Source of the DNA: Mogibacterium kristiansenii | GTDB taxonomy: Bacteria; Bacillota; Clostridia; Peptostreptococcales; Anaerovoracaceae | Length of the DNA: 64,000 nucleotides | Assembly: GCF_009695905.1 (NCBI RefSeq) | Contig: NZ_VUNA01000006.1 | Location: 42,708-106,707, forward strand | Direction: 5' to 3' | In this document: piece by piece, positions 56,419 to 64,000 of the stretch | Layout: each line of letters begins with the position of its first letter | Position numbering within the stretch: position 1 is the stretch's first letter | The notes under the pieces: generated by a model | What the model was told of the DNA's origin: nothing | Databases searched by the model: none | The model's input: the letters and a program-made list of their open reading frames with translations, nothing else | Position numbers and translations under genes: made by a program

Positions 56419-58135
56419 TACGACCTCCTGTCTGTGCCTCATATAGCTCCGCATATTTCGGCACGGATTCAATCAATTCGTCATGGGTTCCGAACGTTCC
56501 GCATCCGTTCTCCAGCCAAAGCACCTTGTCCAGTTCCGGAAACAGATACAGCCTGTGAGAAATCAGCAGCACGACGGAATCCTTCGTCATATTCCGAAGA
56601 TTTCGGAATACCTCCCGTTCCGTATTTCTGTCCAAGGCGGAAAATGGATCGTCCAGAATCAGCAGCGGCTTTCGGTGATAGAGGATTCTCGCCAAGGCAA
56701 GGCGCTGAGCCTGTCCTCCCGACAGCCGAAGGCCACCGGACCCAATCAGCGTTTCCACCCCCTCTTCCATGTCCGCCACTTCCCGCTCCAGGCATACGGC
56801 TTTCACATACGGCATACAGTCTTTCGAATCTCCCAGTTTGATGTTGTCAGCAACGGTATCGCAGAACAGCTCCGGATCGTGGCCCATATATCCCACAATG
56901 CCTTTTCGATCCGCATCTTCCGAAGTCTGCAGTTCCAATCCTGCGAATCGCATCGATCCGCCATATGGATGTTCGCAGAGAAAGACCTTTCCCAAAGTGG
57001 ATTTTCCCGATGCTACTGCACCGGTAATCCCGATGACTTCTCCCGGTTTCGCGGAGAAAGAAATATCCTCCAGAATTCTTTTTCCATCGGGATAAGCAAA
57101 CGACAAACGATCTACGGAAAGATTTCCGGGTTTCTGCACTATCCGATTCTCTCTTTCGTCCGCCGATTTCATTAAGGGACGAATCCGTTCCCAGGAAACC
57201 TGTGCTTTGTGCACTGCGTTGAATAGTTTTGCAGCGGAAGAGGATTTCACAGAGAGCTTCAAGAAGCAAGACAGAAATGTGGTAAAGGCAGCAATATCCC
57301 AGGTGCACCATCCGGTCCCCACTACGTTCCGCCGGCCAAAGTACAGAATGAAAATGACGCCGGCCGTGGAAATAATCCGGTAAATCGGTGGCATTACGGT
57401 GCTCCAAATACTTGCTTTTACCGCCGATATTTCATACGCATTCAGGTTCTCTTCGTAAGCGTTCCGCCGATTATTTTCACAGCCGAACACGCGATAGGTG
57501 ATGGCATTTTCACCTCGATCCAACGTGGCGGCACTCAGCACACCGGATTCCTTCTTGTACGCCTCGCCGGTCCGCTGGACGACATTCTTCATCTTCTCTG
57601 CGATACAATAGGAAATCGGCGGAAAAATCAGGCAAAGCAAAGAAAGGCGCCAATCATACCGGAGCAACATCCCGGTATATGCCGCCAAGGCCACGCCCGT
57701 ATCAAATATTTCCGTCGTGAATTTCCGCATCCCTTCCGCACAATCGTCCACGTCCAGAATGGCTTTGATTAAAATATCCCCTTTTCCTTCTTCCTGAAGT
57801 TCGGTGCGACTCTTTACCACCAGATTCCCATAGAGGATGCCTTTCATCCGGCGCTTGACGTTATTGGCAAAACGACGCACATAGAACCGTTTGATATATC
57901 TGGCGCCCTGCACAATGAGAATTGCACCCACATATCCCAGAACCAGCCGTATCATATCGTGATATTCTCCGGTTCCGTTCAAGATATTCACCAGACATCC
58001 GGTCATCTGACCTTCAAACCACGGTCCGGAAAGCAAACCCAGATTATAGAAAAGGCCGGACAGCGTCACCACCAGCAATGCACGCCATTCCACTCGGAAA
58101 TAGGAAAGGATTCTATCCGATTGAAACTTTGCCAT
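56402..58135 (-). CDS. ABC exporter half-transporter, subunit with Asp in place of catalytic Glu
   Basis: A 577-residue half-transporter: six-span membrane domain (about 15-310), then an ATPase with Walker A GAVASGKS, canonical signature LSGGQAQR and Walker B LLILDDPFSALD, where Asp replaces the catalytic Glu. Such a subunit paired with one bearing a poor signature but a good Glu is the standard asymmetric layout of heterodimeric exporters, leaving one competent ATP site. It lies upstream of and overlaps its partner. Confidence 0.9.
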   Translation of the reverse strand: MAKFQSDRILSYFRVEWRALLVVTLSGLFYNLGLLSGPWFEGQMTGCLVNILNGTGEYHDMIRLVLGYVGAILIVQGARYIKRFYVRRFANNVKRRMKGILYGNLVVKSRTELQEEGKGDILIKAILDVDDCAEGMRKFTTEIFDTGVALAAYTGMLLRYDWRLSLLCLIFPPISYCIAEKMKNVVQRTGEAYKKESGVLSAATLDRGENAITYRVFGCENNRRNAYEENLNAYEISAVKASIWSTVMPPIYRIISTAGVIFILYFGRRNVVGTGWCTWDIAAFTTFLSCFLKLSVKSSSAAKLFNAVHKAQVSWERIRPLMKSADERENRIVQKPGNLSVDRLSFAYPDGKRILEDISFSAKPGEVIGITGAVASGKSTLGKVFLCEHPYGGSMRFAGLELQTSEDADRKGIVGYMGHDPELFCDTVADNIKLGDSKDCMPYVKAVCLEREVADMEEGVETLIGSGGLRLSGGQAQRLALARILYHRKPLLILDDPFSALDRNTEREVFRNLRNMTKDSVVLLISHRLYLFPELDKVLWLENGCGTFGTHDELIESVPKYAELYEAQTGGRSGEEQ

Positions 58136-58175
58136 ATCCTACTCGGTTGCGTTCCGTCTTAATTTAATTATGGTA

Positions 58176-58652
58176 CTACTCATCGTTCGCTCCTCCTTCT
58201 TCGCGCAACAAAAACTCCATAAGGCCCTCACATCCTTGCCTTACATCCCGATAAGTATCTTCAAAATTTCCGGTGTACCATGGATCCGCAATATCTCCCT
58301 GCCCTTGAGCGAAATCCAATAAAAGAAAAATCTTTCCCGCCGAGTCACCTCCGACAATCCGCTTCATATTTCGAATGTTTGCGGAATCCATTCCAATCAG
58401 ATAATCGTATTCATCGTAATCCGAAGGTTTCATCTGTACCGCCCGGTGTGGAATTACGGGAATATGCTCCTTCTTTAACTTTCGCACCGTTCCGGGATGA
58501 ACCGGATTTCCAATTTCTTCCCGACTGGTAGCGGCGGAATCAATCCGGAAATCCGAGGAAAGACCCCTGCAGTCTACCAAGTGCTGCATCACGCTTTGAG
58601 CCATCGTGCTGCGACAGATATTGCCGTGGCAGATGAATAGGATTTTTATCAT
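58176..58652 (-). CDS. Low-molecular-weight protein tyrosine phosphatase
   Basis: A 158-residue LMW-PTP. The active-site loop C8-HGNICR-S (C-x5-R) is at the N-terminus, and the general-acid segment is DPWYTGNFEDTY (about 116-127). It dephosphorylates tyrosine or, in some relatives, arginine. It sits between the ABC exporter and the AbiE-like module, 28 bp after the latter's stop, but its GC-richer codon use matches the chromosome rather than that module. Confidence 0.94.
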   Translation of the reverse strand: MIKILFICHGNICRSTMAQSVMQHLVDCRGLSSDFRIDSAATSREEIGNPVHPGTVRKLKKEHIPVIPHRAVQMKPSDYDEYDYLIGMDSANIRNMKRIVGGDSAGKIFLLLDFAQGQGDIADPWYTGNFEDTYRDVRQGCEGLMEFLLREEGGANDE

Positions 58653-58680
58653 TGTTGCATAACCTCGCAGTTCTTAGTTT

Positions 58681-59427
58681 TTACCCGAATACTCGTTTCA
58701 ATAATTCTACAACATTCTCATTTTTTAGCCCATATCTTTTCAATGAATTTTGATCAAATGGTTCCTGCTCCAACAAGTCAATAAAACTATGTATATCGGC
58801 ATCTACTGCTATCGGCAATTCTTCTACTTTTTCAAGCATAAGCTCCGAAGCAATACGCAAAACATCTTTTTTATGCTTCCTTATGTCACTGGAATCCACT
58901 TTTTCTCCTGAATCTTTTCGCTTTTGCAAATCAAGATACGCTTTTGCTTTAAAAAGAATGATATATTCCGGTCTTAAAACAGAAAGTCCATTTCTCACTT
59001 CTTTTCCATTGAGTAGTGCCTTATAGTAATCATCATTCAGAAGAACTGCAGACAAACTGGAGACTTCATCATCAATATGAATTGGAGTAATTCCTTTTGC
59101 ATTTTTTAATTTAAAATCACTTCTACAAAACAATTCAATCATTTTCGGAAATTCATCGTCTTCTGGTTTATCAAACCTATAAAATTGAGGATTGCTACCG
59201 TTTGTCGCTTTGTTTCTATATTTTCCATCAACGATAAACTTCCAAAATTTTTCTCCAAACTCCGGAGTTAGTGCTTCAACAATCAAAACCATATCCAGAT
59301 CTCTTGTAGCCCTGAAATTTACTTCATTGCTTTCAAATAAAATATCACAGGCTGCGCCACCTATTAAAACATACTGTTCTTCATAATCTGCAAAGTACTT
59401 CTGAAATGTATCTAATCCTTTGACCAT
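58681..59427 (-). CDS. AbiEii-like nucleotidyltransferase, putative toxin
   Basis: A 248-residue protein of the DNA-polymerase-beta nucleotidyltransferase superfamily, close in layout to AbiEii toxins. LIGGAACDIL supplies the glycine pair (G23-G24), and RATRDLDMVLI the metal-binding D43 and D45. A later FKAKAYLDLQKRKDSGE segment (about 160-180) matches the conserved Lys region of the family. AbiEii-type toxins transfer nucleotides to tRNA or other targets. The gene is strongly AT-rich and overlaps the winged-helix gene by 16 bp, as in toxin-antitoxin pairs. A housekeeping nucleotidyltransferase is less likely. Confidence 0.75.
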   Translation of the reverse strand: MVKGLDTFQKYFADYEEQYVLIGGAACDILFESNEVNFRATRDLDMVLIVEALTPEFGEKFWKFIVDGKYRNKATNGSNPQFYRFDKPEDDEFPKMIELFCRSDFKLKNAKGITPIHIDDEVSSLSAVLLNDDYYKALLNGKEVRNGLSVLRPEYIILFKAKAYLDLQKRKDSGEKVDSSDIRKHKKDVLRIASELMLEKVEELPIAVDADIHSFIDLLEQEPFDQNSLKRYGLKNENVVELLKRVFG

Positions 59428-60371
59428 ACATATTCCTCCAACATCTCATTAATAGAAATATCTACCCGTTCCTCTTCTTGCTCTTCTCCTGTAAGTGACA
59501 ATACTACGCTCAAAGGATCTTGAAATCCTTTTCCTAAAAAATCAATAAAATATCCCAGTTCCAAAACAACACAGCCAATTTCATCCAATTCACTCACTTG
59601 TTTTTCCACTTTCACTGCACTATCTTTCAACTCTTTCTTTGTTACTGCATAAGTAGGATAAACATTATCTGACAAAAGAGAATACTCACACAAAGCAGAA
59701 ATACCTGCTTTCTTTTCTAGTTTCATATCTTCTCTCAGAACAAATCTTCGAATCACCGGATTTCTTAATACATTTTCAATTTGCTGCCATACTTGTTTTC
59801 GGTCATTCGGAATATTTATTACTCTTGATTTACCTTTCATGCCCAACACATCAATATTTAAATATTCCAGTTCATCAAAACACCGGCTTGCAGATTTTGT
59901 TGACACTCCTATTCGTTTTGCTGCATCAGATACTTTCACTTCATTCCATCGTTCATAAATAGCCATCAGAAGCATTTTTTGCGTCAAAAATGAAATCAGA
60001 TAAACCGGTGCCAATTCTCTTTCATTTTCCTTACTCAACAAATATCCAATAAATGGAAGAAATACCTGCTTTCCTTCTATTACAAAAGGAATTCCTTCTT
60101 CCATCATCTTTTCTTTTATATAAAAAGTTGTTCGATCAAGAAATATTGCACAATTTAATCCTGTCATTTTTTCCACGCCAGCTCTGTCTCTACGTAACAT
60201 AACAAGTCCGACATTATCTGTGGGATGAATAGCCATCCATAATACACCATTTGTCTCTACCGTAAAAATATCATATCTTCCACGATATGCTAACGGGAGC
60301 TTTTTATACACCTCTTTATTCTCCGTCATTATTACATTTTGCCGTAATGTTTTTTCCAAAAATTCTTTCAT
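59412..60371 (-). CDS. Winged-helix protein, putative antitoxin of the AbiE-like module
   Basis: A 319-residue protein. A clear helix-turn-helix (DAAKRIGVSTKSASRCFDEL) starts near residue 149 and continues to a wing. About 130 residues of unrecognised sequence precede it and about 130 follow. In classical AbiEi the winged helix is at the N-terminus, so this layout differs. ATG 60371 has AAAGGTG upstream. Its overlap with the nucleotidyltransferase, its AT-rich codon use and its palindrome-bearing promoter suggest an autoregulated antitoxin. The role is inferred from context. Confidence 0.65.
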   Translation of the reverse strand: MKEFLEKTLRQNVIMTENKEVYKKLPLAYRGRYDIFTVETNGVLWMAIHPTDNVGLVMLRRDRAGVEKMTGLNCAIFLDRTTFYIKEKMMEEGIPFVIEGKQVFLPFIGYLLSKENERELAPVYLISFLTQKMLLMAIYERWNEVKVSDAAKRIGVSTKSASRCFDELEYLNIDVLGMKGKSRVINIPNDRKQVWQQIENVLRNPVIRRFVLREDMKLEKKAGISALCEYSLLSDNVYPTYAVTKKELKDSAVKVEKQVSELDEIGCVVLELGYFIDFLGKGFQDPLSVVLSLTGEEQEEERVDISINEMLEEYVWSKD

Positions 60372-60392
60372 ATCAATCACCTTTTTATAATC

Positions 60393-60446
60393 GTGACTCT
60401 TTTTACGTCACATTTATAATTTATCATATATTATTTGATTTTTCAA
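60393..60446 (-). promoter_or_regulatory. Promoter and palindromic operator of the AbiE-like module
   Basis: On the minus strand TTGAAA (60441-60446) and TAAATT (60418-60423) are 17 bp apart. GTGAC...GTCAC arms (60393-60397 and 60407-60411, 9-bp interval) lie just downstream of the -10, a natural place for autorepression by the winged-helix protein. The operator role is inferred. Confidence 0.65.
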
Positions 60447-60473
60447 GTAATATATGCTTACATAAACTCCAAG

Positions 60474-60501
60474 AAAAAAAGACGTAAGATTCATCTCACG
60501 C
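60474..60501 (-). terminator. Second hairpin terminator downstream of pepD
   Basis: Eight-base arms (60482-60489 and 60494-60501) with two G-U pairs and a 4-nt loop are followed by seven T residues on the minus strand. It lies between the pepD terminator and the AbiE-like promoter, giving a double stop. Confidence 0.6.
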
Positions 60502-60568
60502 CTTCCTATTCTAACTATACCGATCCGATCTTCCAAAGGTGTAAATTCTGCATTTCTATTCACGTTCT

Positions 60569-60596
60569 TAAAAAGGAGCTGCGATTTCGCAGCTCC
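60569..60596 (-). terminator. Terminator of the pepD pair
   Basis: Perfect 10-base arms (60575-60584 and 60587-60596), followed by a T-run on the minus strand, 19 bp after the stop codon. Confidence 0.9.
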
Positions 60597-60614
60597 CACA
60601 TTGACTAATAATCT

Positions 60615-62075
60615 CTATAAGCGCTTCAGAACCTCCTGCAGCAGTTTCCAGTACTTCTGTGTGGAGGAAATACTGAACCATTCTCCCGGTTTGTGCAATT
60701 CCTTGGTTTCCGGGCCGATGGAAATCATATCCACCTTTCGGCCCATATTCTGTGCGATGATTCCGCACTCCAATCCGATGTGAGCCGGGATGCCGATGGC
60801 CTCTTCGTCAAAAAGCTCCCGATACACATCGATGAACAGCTTTCGAATCGCGCTGTCCGGTTCGTACGGCCATTCCAGGCAATCGTAATCCTTGTGGCTG
60901 CTTCCGCCCACATTTCTTGCCAGTCGGTCGATATTCAGCACCATGGTCTCATACATACTTGCCACAAAGCTCCGAGTAACAAAGACAAAGGTCACCTTTT
61001 CTTCGTCCGTGATGACGCATCCCAGATTATTGGAGGATTCCACCACGCCCTCTACATCCGGGAACATCCGCAAAATTCCATTTTCGCAGAATACCCCAAA
61101 ATCAATTGCGCCATCCATAGACTTCCGGTCGAACACCTTAGAAACCGTTTCCTCATAAGGCTCAAAGCTCACGATAATGCCCGGATCGCTTACCCGGTAC
61201 TCCGCTTTGTAAATATCGTAATATTTTTTTACTTCTTCCCGGAAAGCCTCTAGATTCTCGGACGGAACCATCAGAATGGCTTCCGCTTCCCGCGGGATGG
61301 CATTCCCCGCCATTCCTCCGCGAAGGTTCGCCACCTCAAAATCACCTTTTCGCTCCAGGGCATCCAGTAGTCGGAACAGAAGTTTGTTGGCATTTCCCCG
61401 AACGCGGTGAATATCTCCACCGGAATGTCCGCCCAGAAGTCCGTCAATGCACAGGCGATACGGCACCGCACCTTCCTTCGGCGAGGTCCACGTAACCGGA
61501 ACCTCCGCACTGATGGTTGGACCCCCGGCACTTCCCACGGTGAAAACACCTTCCGTCCCGGAATCCGTATTGATAAAGTATTCTCCTTTTAGCTGAGTCG
61601 CATCGAACTTTTCCGCGCCGGTCAATCCCAGCTCTTCGTCCACCGTCACCAGCACCTCCAGCGGCGGATGTGGCGCATCTTCCAATGTCAGAATCGCCAA
61701 AGAAAGCGACAGACCCAGACCGTTATCTGCTCCAAGCGTGGTTTCCTTAGCCGTAATCTTGTCCCCCTCAACGGTTATCCGAATCGGATCCTTCATAAAG
61801 TCGTGATCGGATTCCGGTATCTTCTCACATACCATATCCATATGAGACTGAAGAATCACCGCCGGATGATCTTCCTTTCCCGGCGTGCCCGGCTTGCGAA
61901 TCAGAACATTTCCCATCTCATCCTGCACGCTGTCCAGGTGATACCGCTCCGCAAAACTCACCAACCAATTGCTAATCTGCTCTTCGTGTCTGGAAGCCCT
62001 CGGAATTCTGCTGATTTCTTCAAAAATCTCATATACCGCTTCCGGCTCCAATCCTTTCGGAATCATGCGCTCCAT
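60615..62075 (-). CDS. pepD: Aminoacyl-histidine dipeptidase, downstream paralogue
   Basis: A 486-residue zinc dipeptidase of family M20C, cleaving Xaa-His and other dipeptides in the cytoplasm. Metal-binding segments are LQSHMDMVCEK (about 80), TLGADNGLG (about 115) and DEELGLTGAEKFD (about 145). The C-terminus has HIGLECGIIA (about 435). AAGGAGG precedes the ATG at 62075; the longer frame is not supported. It is very similar over its whole length to the gene just upstream, with which it shares a transcript. Confidence 0.94.
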   Translation of the reverse strand: MERMIPKGLEPEAVYEIFEEISRIPRASRHEEQISNWLVSFAERYHLDSVQDEMGNVLIRKPGTPGKEDHPAVILQSHMDMVCEKIPESDHDFMKDPIRITVEGDKITAKETTLGADNGLGLSLSLAILTLEDAPHPPLEVLVTVDEELGLTGAEKFDATQLKGEYFINTDSGTEGVFTVGSAGGPTISAEVPVTWTSPKEGAVPYRLCIDGLLGGHSGGDIHRVRGNANKLLFRLLDALERKGDFEVANLRGGMAGNAIPREAEAILMVPSENLEAFREEVKKYYDIYKAEYRVSDPGIIVSFEPYEETVSKVFDRKSMDGAIDFGVFCENGILRMFPDVEGVVESSNNLGCVITDEEKVTFVFVTRSFVASMYETMVLNIDRLARNVGGSSHKDYDCLEWPYEPDSAIRKLFIDVYRELFDEEAIGIPAHIGLECGIIAQNMGRKVDMISIGPETKELHKPGEWFSISSTQKYWKLLQEVLKRL

Positions 62076-62131
62076 ATCTGTACCTCCTTCAAATATTCTT
62101 CGCTGTCCCCTCACAGCTTCCCCTATGAATA

Positions 62132-63592
62132 CTATAAGCGTTTCAAAACCTCCTGTAGCAGCTTCCAATATCTCTGTGTAGAGGAGATGCTAAACCATTC
62201 TCCCGGCTTGTGCAGTTCCTTGGTTTCCGGTCCGATGGAAATCATATCCACCTTTCGGCCCATGTTCTTCGCAATGATTCCGCACTCCAGACCGGTGTGC
62301 ACCGGAATGCCCTTCGCCTTTTTGTGGAAGAGTTCCTGATATACTTCAACGAAAAGATCCCGGATTTCACTTTCCGGTTCGTACGCCCATTCCAGACAGT
62401 CGTAATCCTTGTGGCTGCTTCCCCCGGCATTTCTTGCCAAACGGTCGATATTCAGCACCATCGTCTGATACATGCTTTCCACAAAGCTTCGTGTGACGAA
62501 AACGAACGTCACCTTTTCATCATCCGTGGTCACGCACCCCAGGTTATTGGAGGATTCCACTACGCCCTCCACATCCGGGCACATCCGAAGGATTCCGTTC
62601 TCACAGAATACACCGAAATCGATTACGCGATCCATCGCTTCCTTGGTGAATACCTCAGAAACCGCTTCTTCCCACGGCTCGAATGTAACGATGAGATCCG
62701 GATCGCCCACCCGATACTCCTCTTTATAAATACCGTAATATCTTTCCACCTCATCCAGGAAAGTCTGCTTATCCTTTGCCGGAATCATCACCACCGCTTC
62801 GGCGGAACGGGGAATGGCATTGCCGGCCATGCCTCCTTGAACGGAAACCAACTCCATATCGCCCTTCCGCTCCAGTGCATCCAGGAGACGGAACAGCAAC
62901 TTGTTGGCATTGCCCCGGTGGCGGTGAATGTCTTCTCCGGAGTGTCCTCCCAGAAGTCCGTCAATGCTCAGGCGATATGCTTCCTGCTCCGCTTCCGGAG
63001 TCTTCCGGGTTACCGGAATATCCGCACTGATAGTCGGACCGCCGGCACTTCCGGCCACAAAGATTCCCTCATCGGCGGAATCCATATTGACAAAATAATT
63101 TCCGGTCAGCTGCGATGCATCGAATTCTTCCGCACCGGTGAGACCGATTTCTTCATCCACAGTCACCAACACTTCCAGCGGAGGATGCGGTGCATCCTCC
63201 AAAGTGAGAATCGCCAGCGAAAGAGCCAATCCGATGCCGTTATCCGCACCCAGAGTGGTCTCCTTTGCCATAATCTTATCTCCCTCCACGGTAATTTGAA
63301 TCGGATCCTTCAGAAAATTGTGAGCGGACCCCTTTATCTTCTCACAGACCATATCCATGTGGGACTGAAGAATCACCCCCGGATGGTCTTCCTTTCCCGG
63401 CGTGCCCGGCTTGCGAATCAGGACATTTCCCTTCTTATCCCGGACGCTGCTCAAGTGATACTTGTCTGCAAATGCCATCAGCCAATCGCTGATTTCTTCT
63501 TCGTGGCCGGAGGCTCTCGGAATCCTGCTGATTTCCTCAAAAATTTCAAGTACTATCTGCGGTTCCAAATCCTTCGGAATCATACGCTCCAT
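62132..63592 (-). CDS. pepD: Aminoacyl-histidine dipeptidase, upstream paralogue
   Basis: A 486-residue M20C dipeptidase of exactly the same length as its neighbour. SHMDMVCEK, TLGADNGIG, DEEIGLTGAEEFD and HTGLECGIIA are intact, so both copies should be active. Differences cluster in surface stretches (for example VTRKTPEAEQEAYRLS in place of VTWTSPKEGAVPYRLC), suggesting shifted dipeptide preference after tandem duplication. It has GGAGG before the ATG and its own promoter. Confidence 0.94.
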   Translation of the reverse strand: MERMIPKDLEPQIVLEIFEEISRIPRASGHEEEISDWLMAFADKYHLSSVRDKKGNVLIRKPGTPGKEDHPGVILQSHMDMVCEKIKGSAHNFLKDPIQITVEGDKIMAKETTLGADNGIGLALSLAILTLEDAPHPPLEVLVTVDEEIGLTGAEEFDASQLTGNYFVNMDSADEGIFVAGSAGGPTISADIPVTRKTPEAEQEAYRLSIDGLLGGHSGEDIHRHRGNANKLLFRLLDALERKGDMELVSVQGGMAGNAIPRSAEAVVMIPAKDKQTFLDEVERYYGIYKEEYRVGDPDLIVTFEPWEEAVSEVFTKEAMDRVIDFGVFCENGILRMCPDVEGVVESSNNLGCVTTDDEKVTFVFVTRSFVESMYQTMVLNIDRLARNAGGSSHKDYDCLEWAYEPESEIRDLFVEVYQELFHKKAKGIPVHTGLECGIIAKNMGRKVDMISIGPETKELHKPGEWFSISSTQRYWKLLQEVLKRL

Positions 63593-63682
63593 ATTTTACT
63601 CCTCCAAAATAATCTTAATACTCCCCCTGTGCCTCTTTTAGTTCTGCACAGAGAAACACCGTTCCATTTCAGTGCTGACATC

Positions 63683-63711
63683 AGTGTATCAAATGGCATT
63701 TTTTCTGTCAA
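63683..63711 (-). promoter_or_regulatory. Sigma-A promoter of the pepD pair
   Basis: TTGACA (63706-63711) and TACACT (63683-63688) on the minus strand with a 17-bp spacer, leaving an untranslated leader of about 80 nt. The leader includes a weak GTGCAGAAC/GGCACAG hairpin of unclear meaning. Confidence 0.75.
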
Positions 63712-63714
63712 TGT

Positions 63715-63745
63715 AAAAAAAGAGAAGCCGCAGCATTGCGACTTC
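63715..63745 (-). terminator. Terminator serving a gene to the right
   Basis: Arms at 63724-63731 and 63738-63745 pair with one G-U around a 6-nt loop and are followed by seven T residues on the minus strand. It lies 27 bp after the stop of the short remnant at 63772-63816, and shows that a minus-strand gene once ended here. Confidence 0.8.
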
Positions 63746-63771
63746 CCTTTGATCGTTATTAACTATTTCAA

Positions 63772-63816
63772 TTAGTTCTGGCTCTGACCGATTTCGATAC
63801 CGGTTTCGAAAGCCTG
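63772..63816 (-). pseudogene. C-terminal remnant of an interrupted minus-strand gene
   Basis: Read on the minus strand, fourteen codons ending QAFETGIEIGQSQN-stop precede the terminator at 63715-63745. The same frame is closed by TAA at 63817-63819, exactly where repeat-rich DNA begins. This looks like the tail of a gene cut off by an insertion. The parent gene is not identifiable from so short a piece. A chance open stretch is possible. Confidence 0.45.
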
Positions 63817-64000
63817 TTATGAAGTGACCGTTGTCAAGAGGCGATTACAAGAAAGTTTCATCTCCCGGCATGTCACATTTGTATTTTCTTGACAGCATCT
63901 GGAAAGAGCTTTGATTTAACAGTTCCCGGCATGTGGCCACTCTGTTATTCGTGGATTGGTTACCTACAGGCTAATGGTCCGCCGTGAGCCCTGCGATCTT
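63815..64000. mobile_element. Possible end of an insertion sequence, cut by the window edge
   Basis: No gene is visible. TGTCAAGA (63832-63839) and TCTTGACA (63887-63894) form a perfect inverted pair, and TCCCGGCATGT occurs twice as a direct repeat (63863-63873 and 63924-63934). Several repeats packed into about 180 bp next to a truncated gene resemble the multi-repeat ends of some insertion sequences such as the IS21 family. The family was not established, and no transposase is in the window. Confidence 0.4.

Noticed and set aside
60414..60599. Open frame of 61 codons between pepD and the AbiE-like module
   Set aside because: It runs through two terminator hairpins and the AbiE-like promoter, has no ribosome-binding site and has no protein-like composition.

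Overview
The window looks like a chromosomal segment of a strictly or mainly anaerobic, low-to-mid GC Firmicute of the class Clostridia. The evidence is oxygen-sensitive class III ribonucleotide reductase (NrdD/NrdG), a Rex redox repressor next to an 8Fe ferredoxin, HrcA/CIRCE control of groESL, MraZ-headed division genes and consensus sigma-A promoters with a 17-bp spacer. Family XIII/Anaerovoracaceae-like Clostridia would fit, but that placement is only an impression from protein sequence. No rRNA, tRNA or CRISPR array was recognised. Apart from the first two genes and the ferredoxin, every gene called is on the minus strand.

Layout from left to right. 1-1.8 kb: the end of a CytX-type permease, an AT-rich orphan gene of immunity-protein character, and a gene-free stretch holding a set of three equally built palindromes. 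1.8-7.4 kb: an alpha/beta hydrolase, then nrdD-nrdG-small membrane protein-cls, with paired NrdR boxes at the nrdD promoter. 7.6-29 kb: one long, nearly gapless run on the minus strand. It begins at the MraZ operator/promoter (about 29.05 kb) and reads mraZ-rsmH-ftsL-pbp-murF-mraY-murD-ftsW-murG-ftsQ-ftsZ, followed by a TrmH methyltransferase, zapA, mutS2, a DUF523/TudS-like gene, argS, a degenerate radical-SAM protein, a TPR protein and mnmM. 29-33 kb: acyl-ACP thioesterase, a degenerate short-chain dehydrogenase, a YitT protein, and a PurF homologue without its glutaminase cysteine. 33-37.5 kb: groESL, a P-loop protein with an Asp23-like tail, ferredoxin, rex and acpP.

37.5-54.6 kb: a housekeeping run with an ABC-F protein, the t6A tRNA set (tsaD, rimI, tsaB, tsaE), an M20 dipeptidase, a solute-binding lipoprotein, dusB, coaX, a PucR regulator, ftsH, tilS, tatD, metG and a second small membrane protein. 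54.7-58.7 kb: a heterodimeric ABC exporter and a low-molecular-weight phosphatase. 58.7-60.5 kb: an AT-rich two-gene module (winged-helix protein plus AbiEii-like nucleotidyltransferase) with its own promoter and palindrome. 60.6-63.6 kb: tandem pepD paralogues. The right end holds a gene remnant abutting repeat-rich DNA that may be the end of an insertion sequence.

Most of the window is ordinary core genome. The parts that may be new are the three-palindrome element near 1.5 kb, several conserved-looking enzymes whose catalytic residues are missing (radical SAM, SDR, PurF-like), the P-loop/Asp23 fusion, the paired small membrane proteins, and the AbiE-like module. Coordinates include stop codons. 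Start sites were chosen from ribosome-binding sites and family alignments judged by eye.
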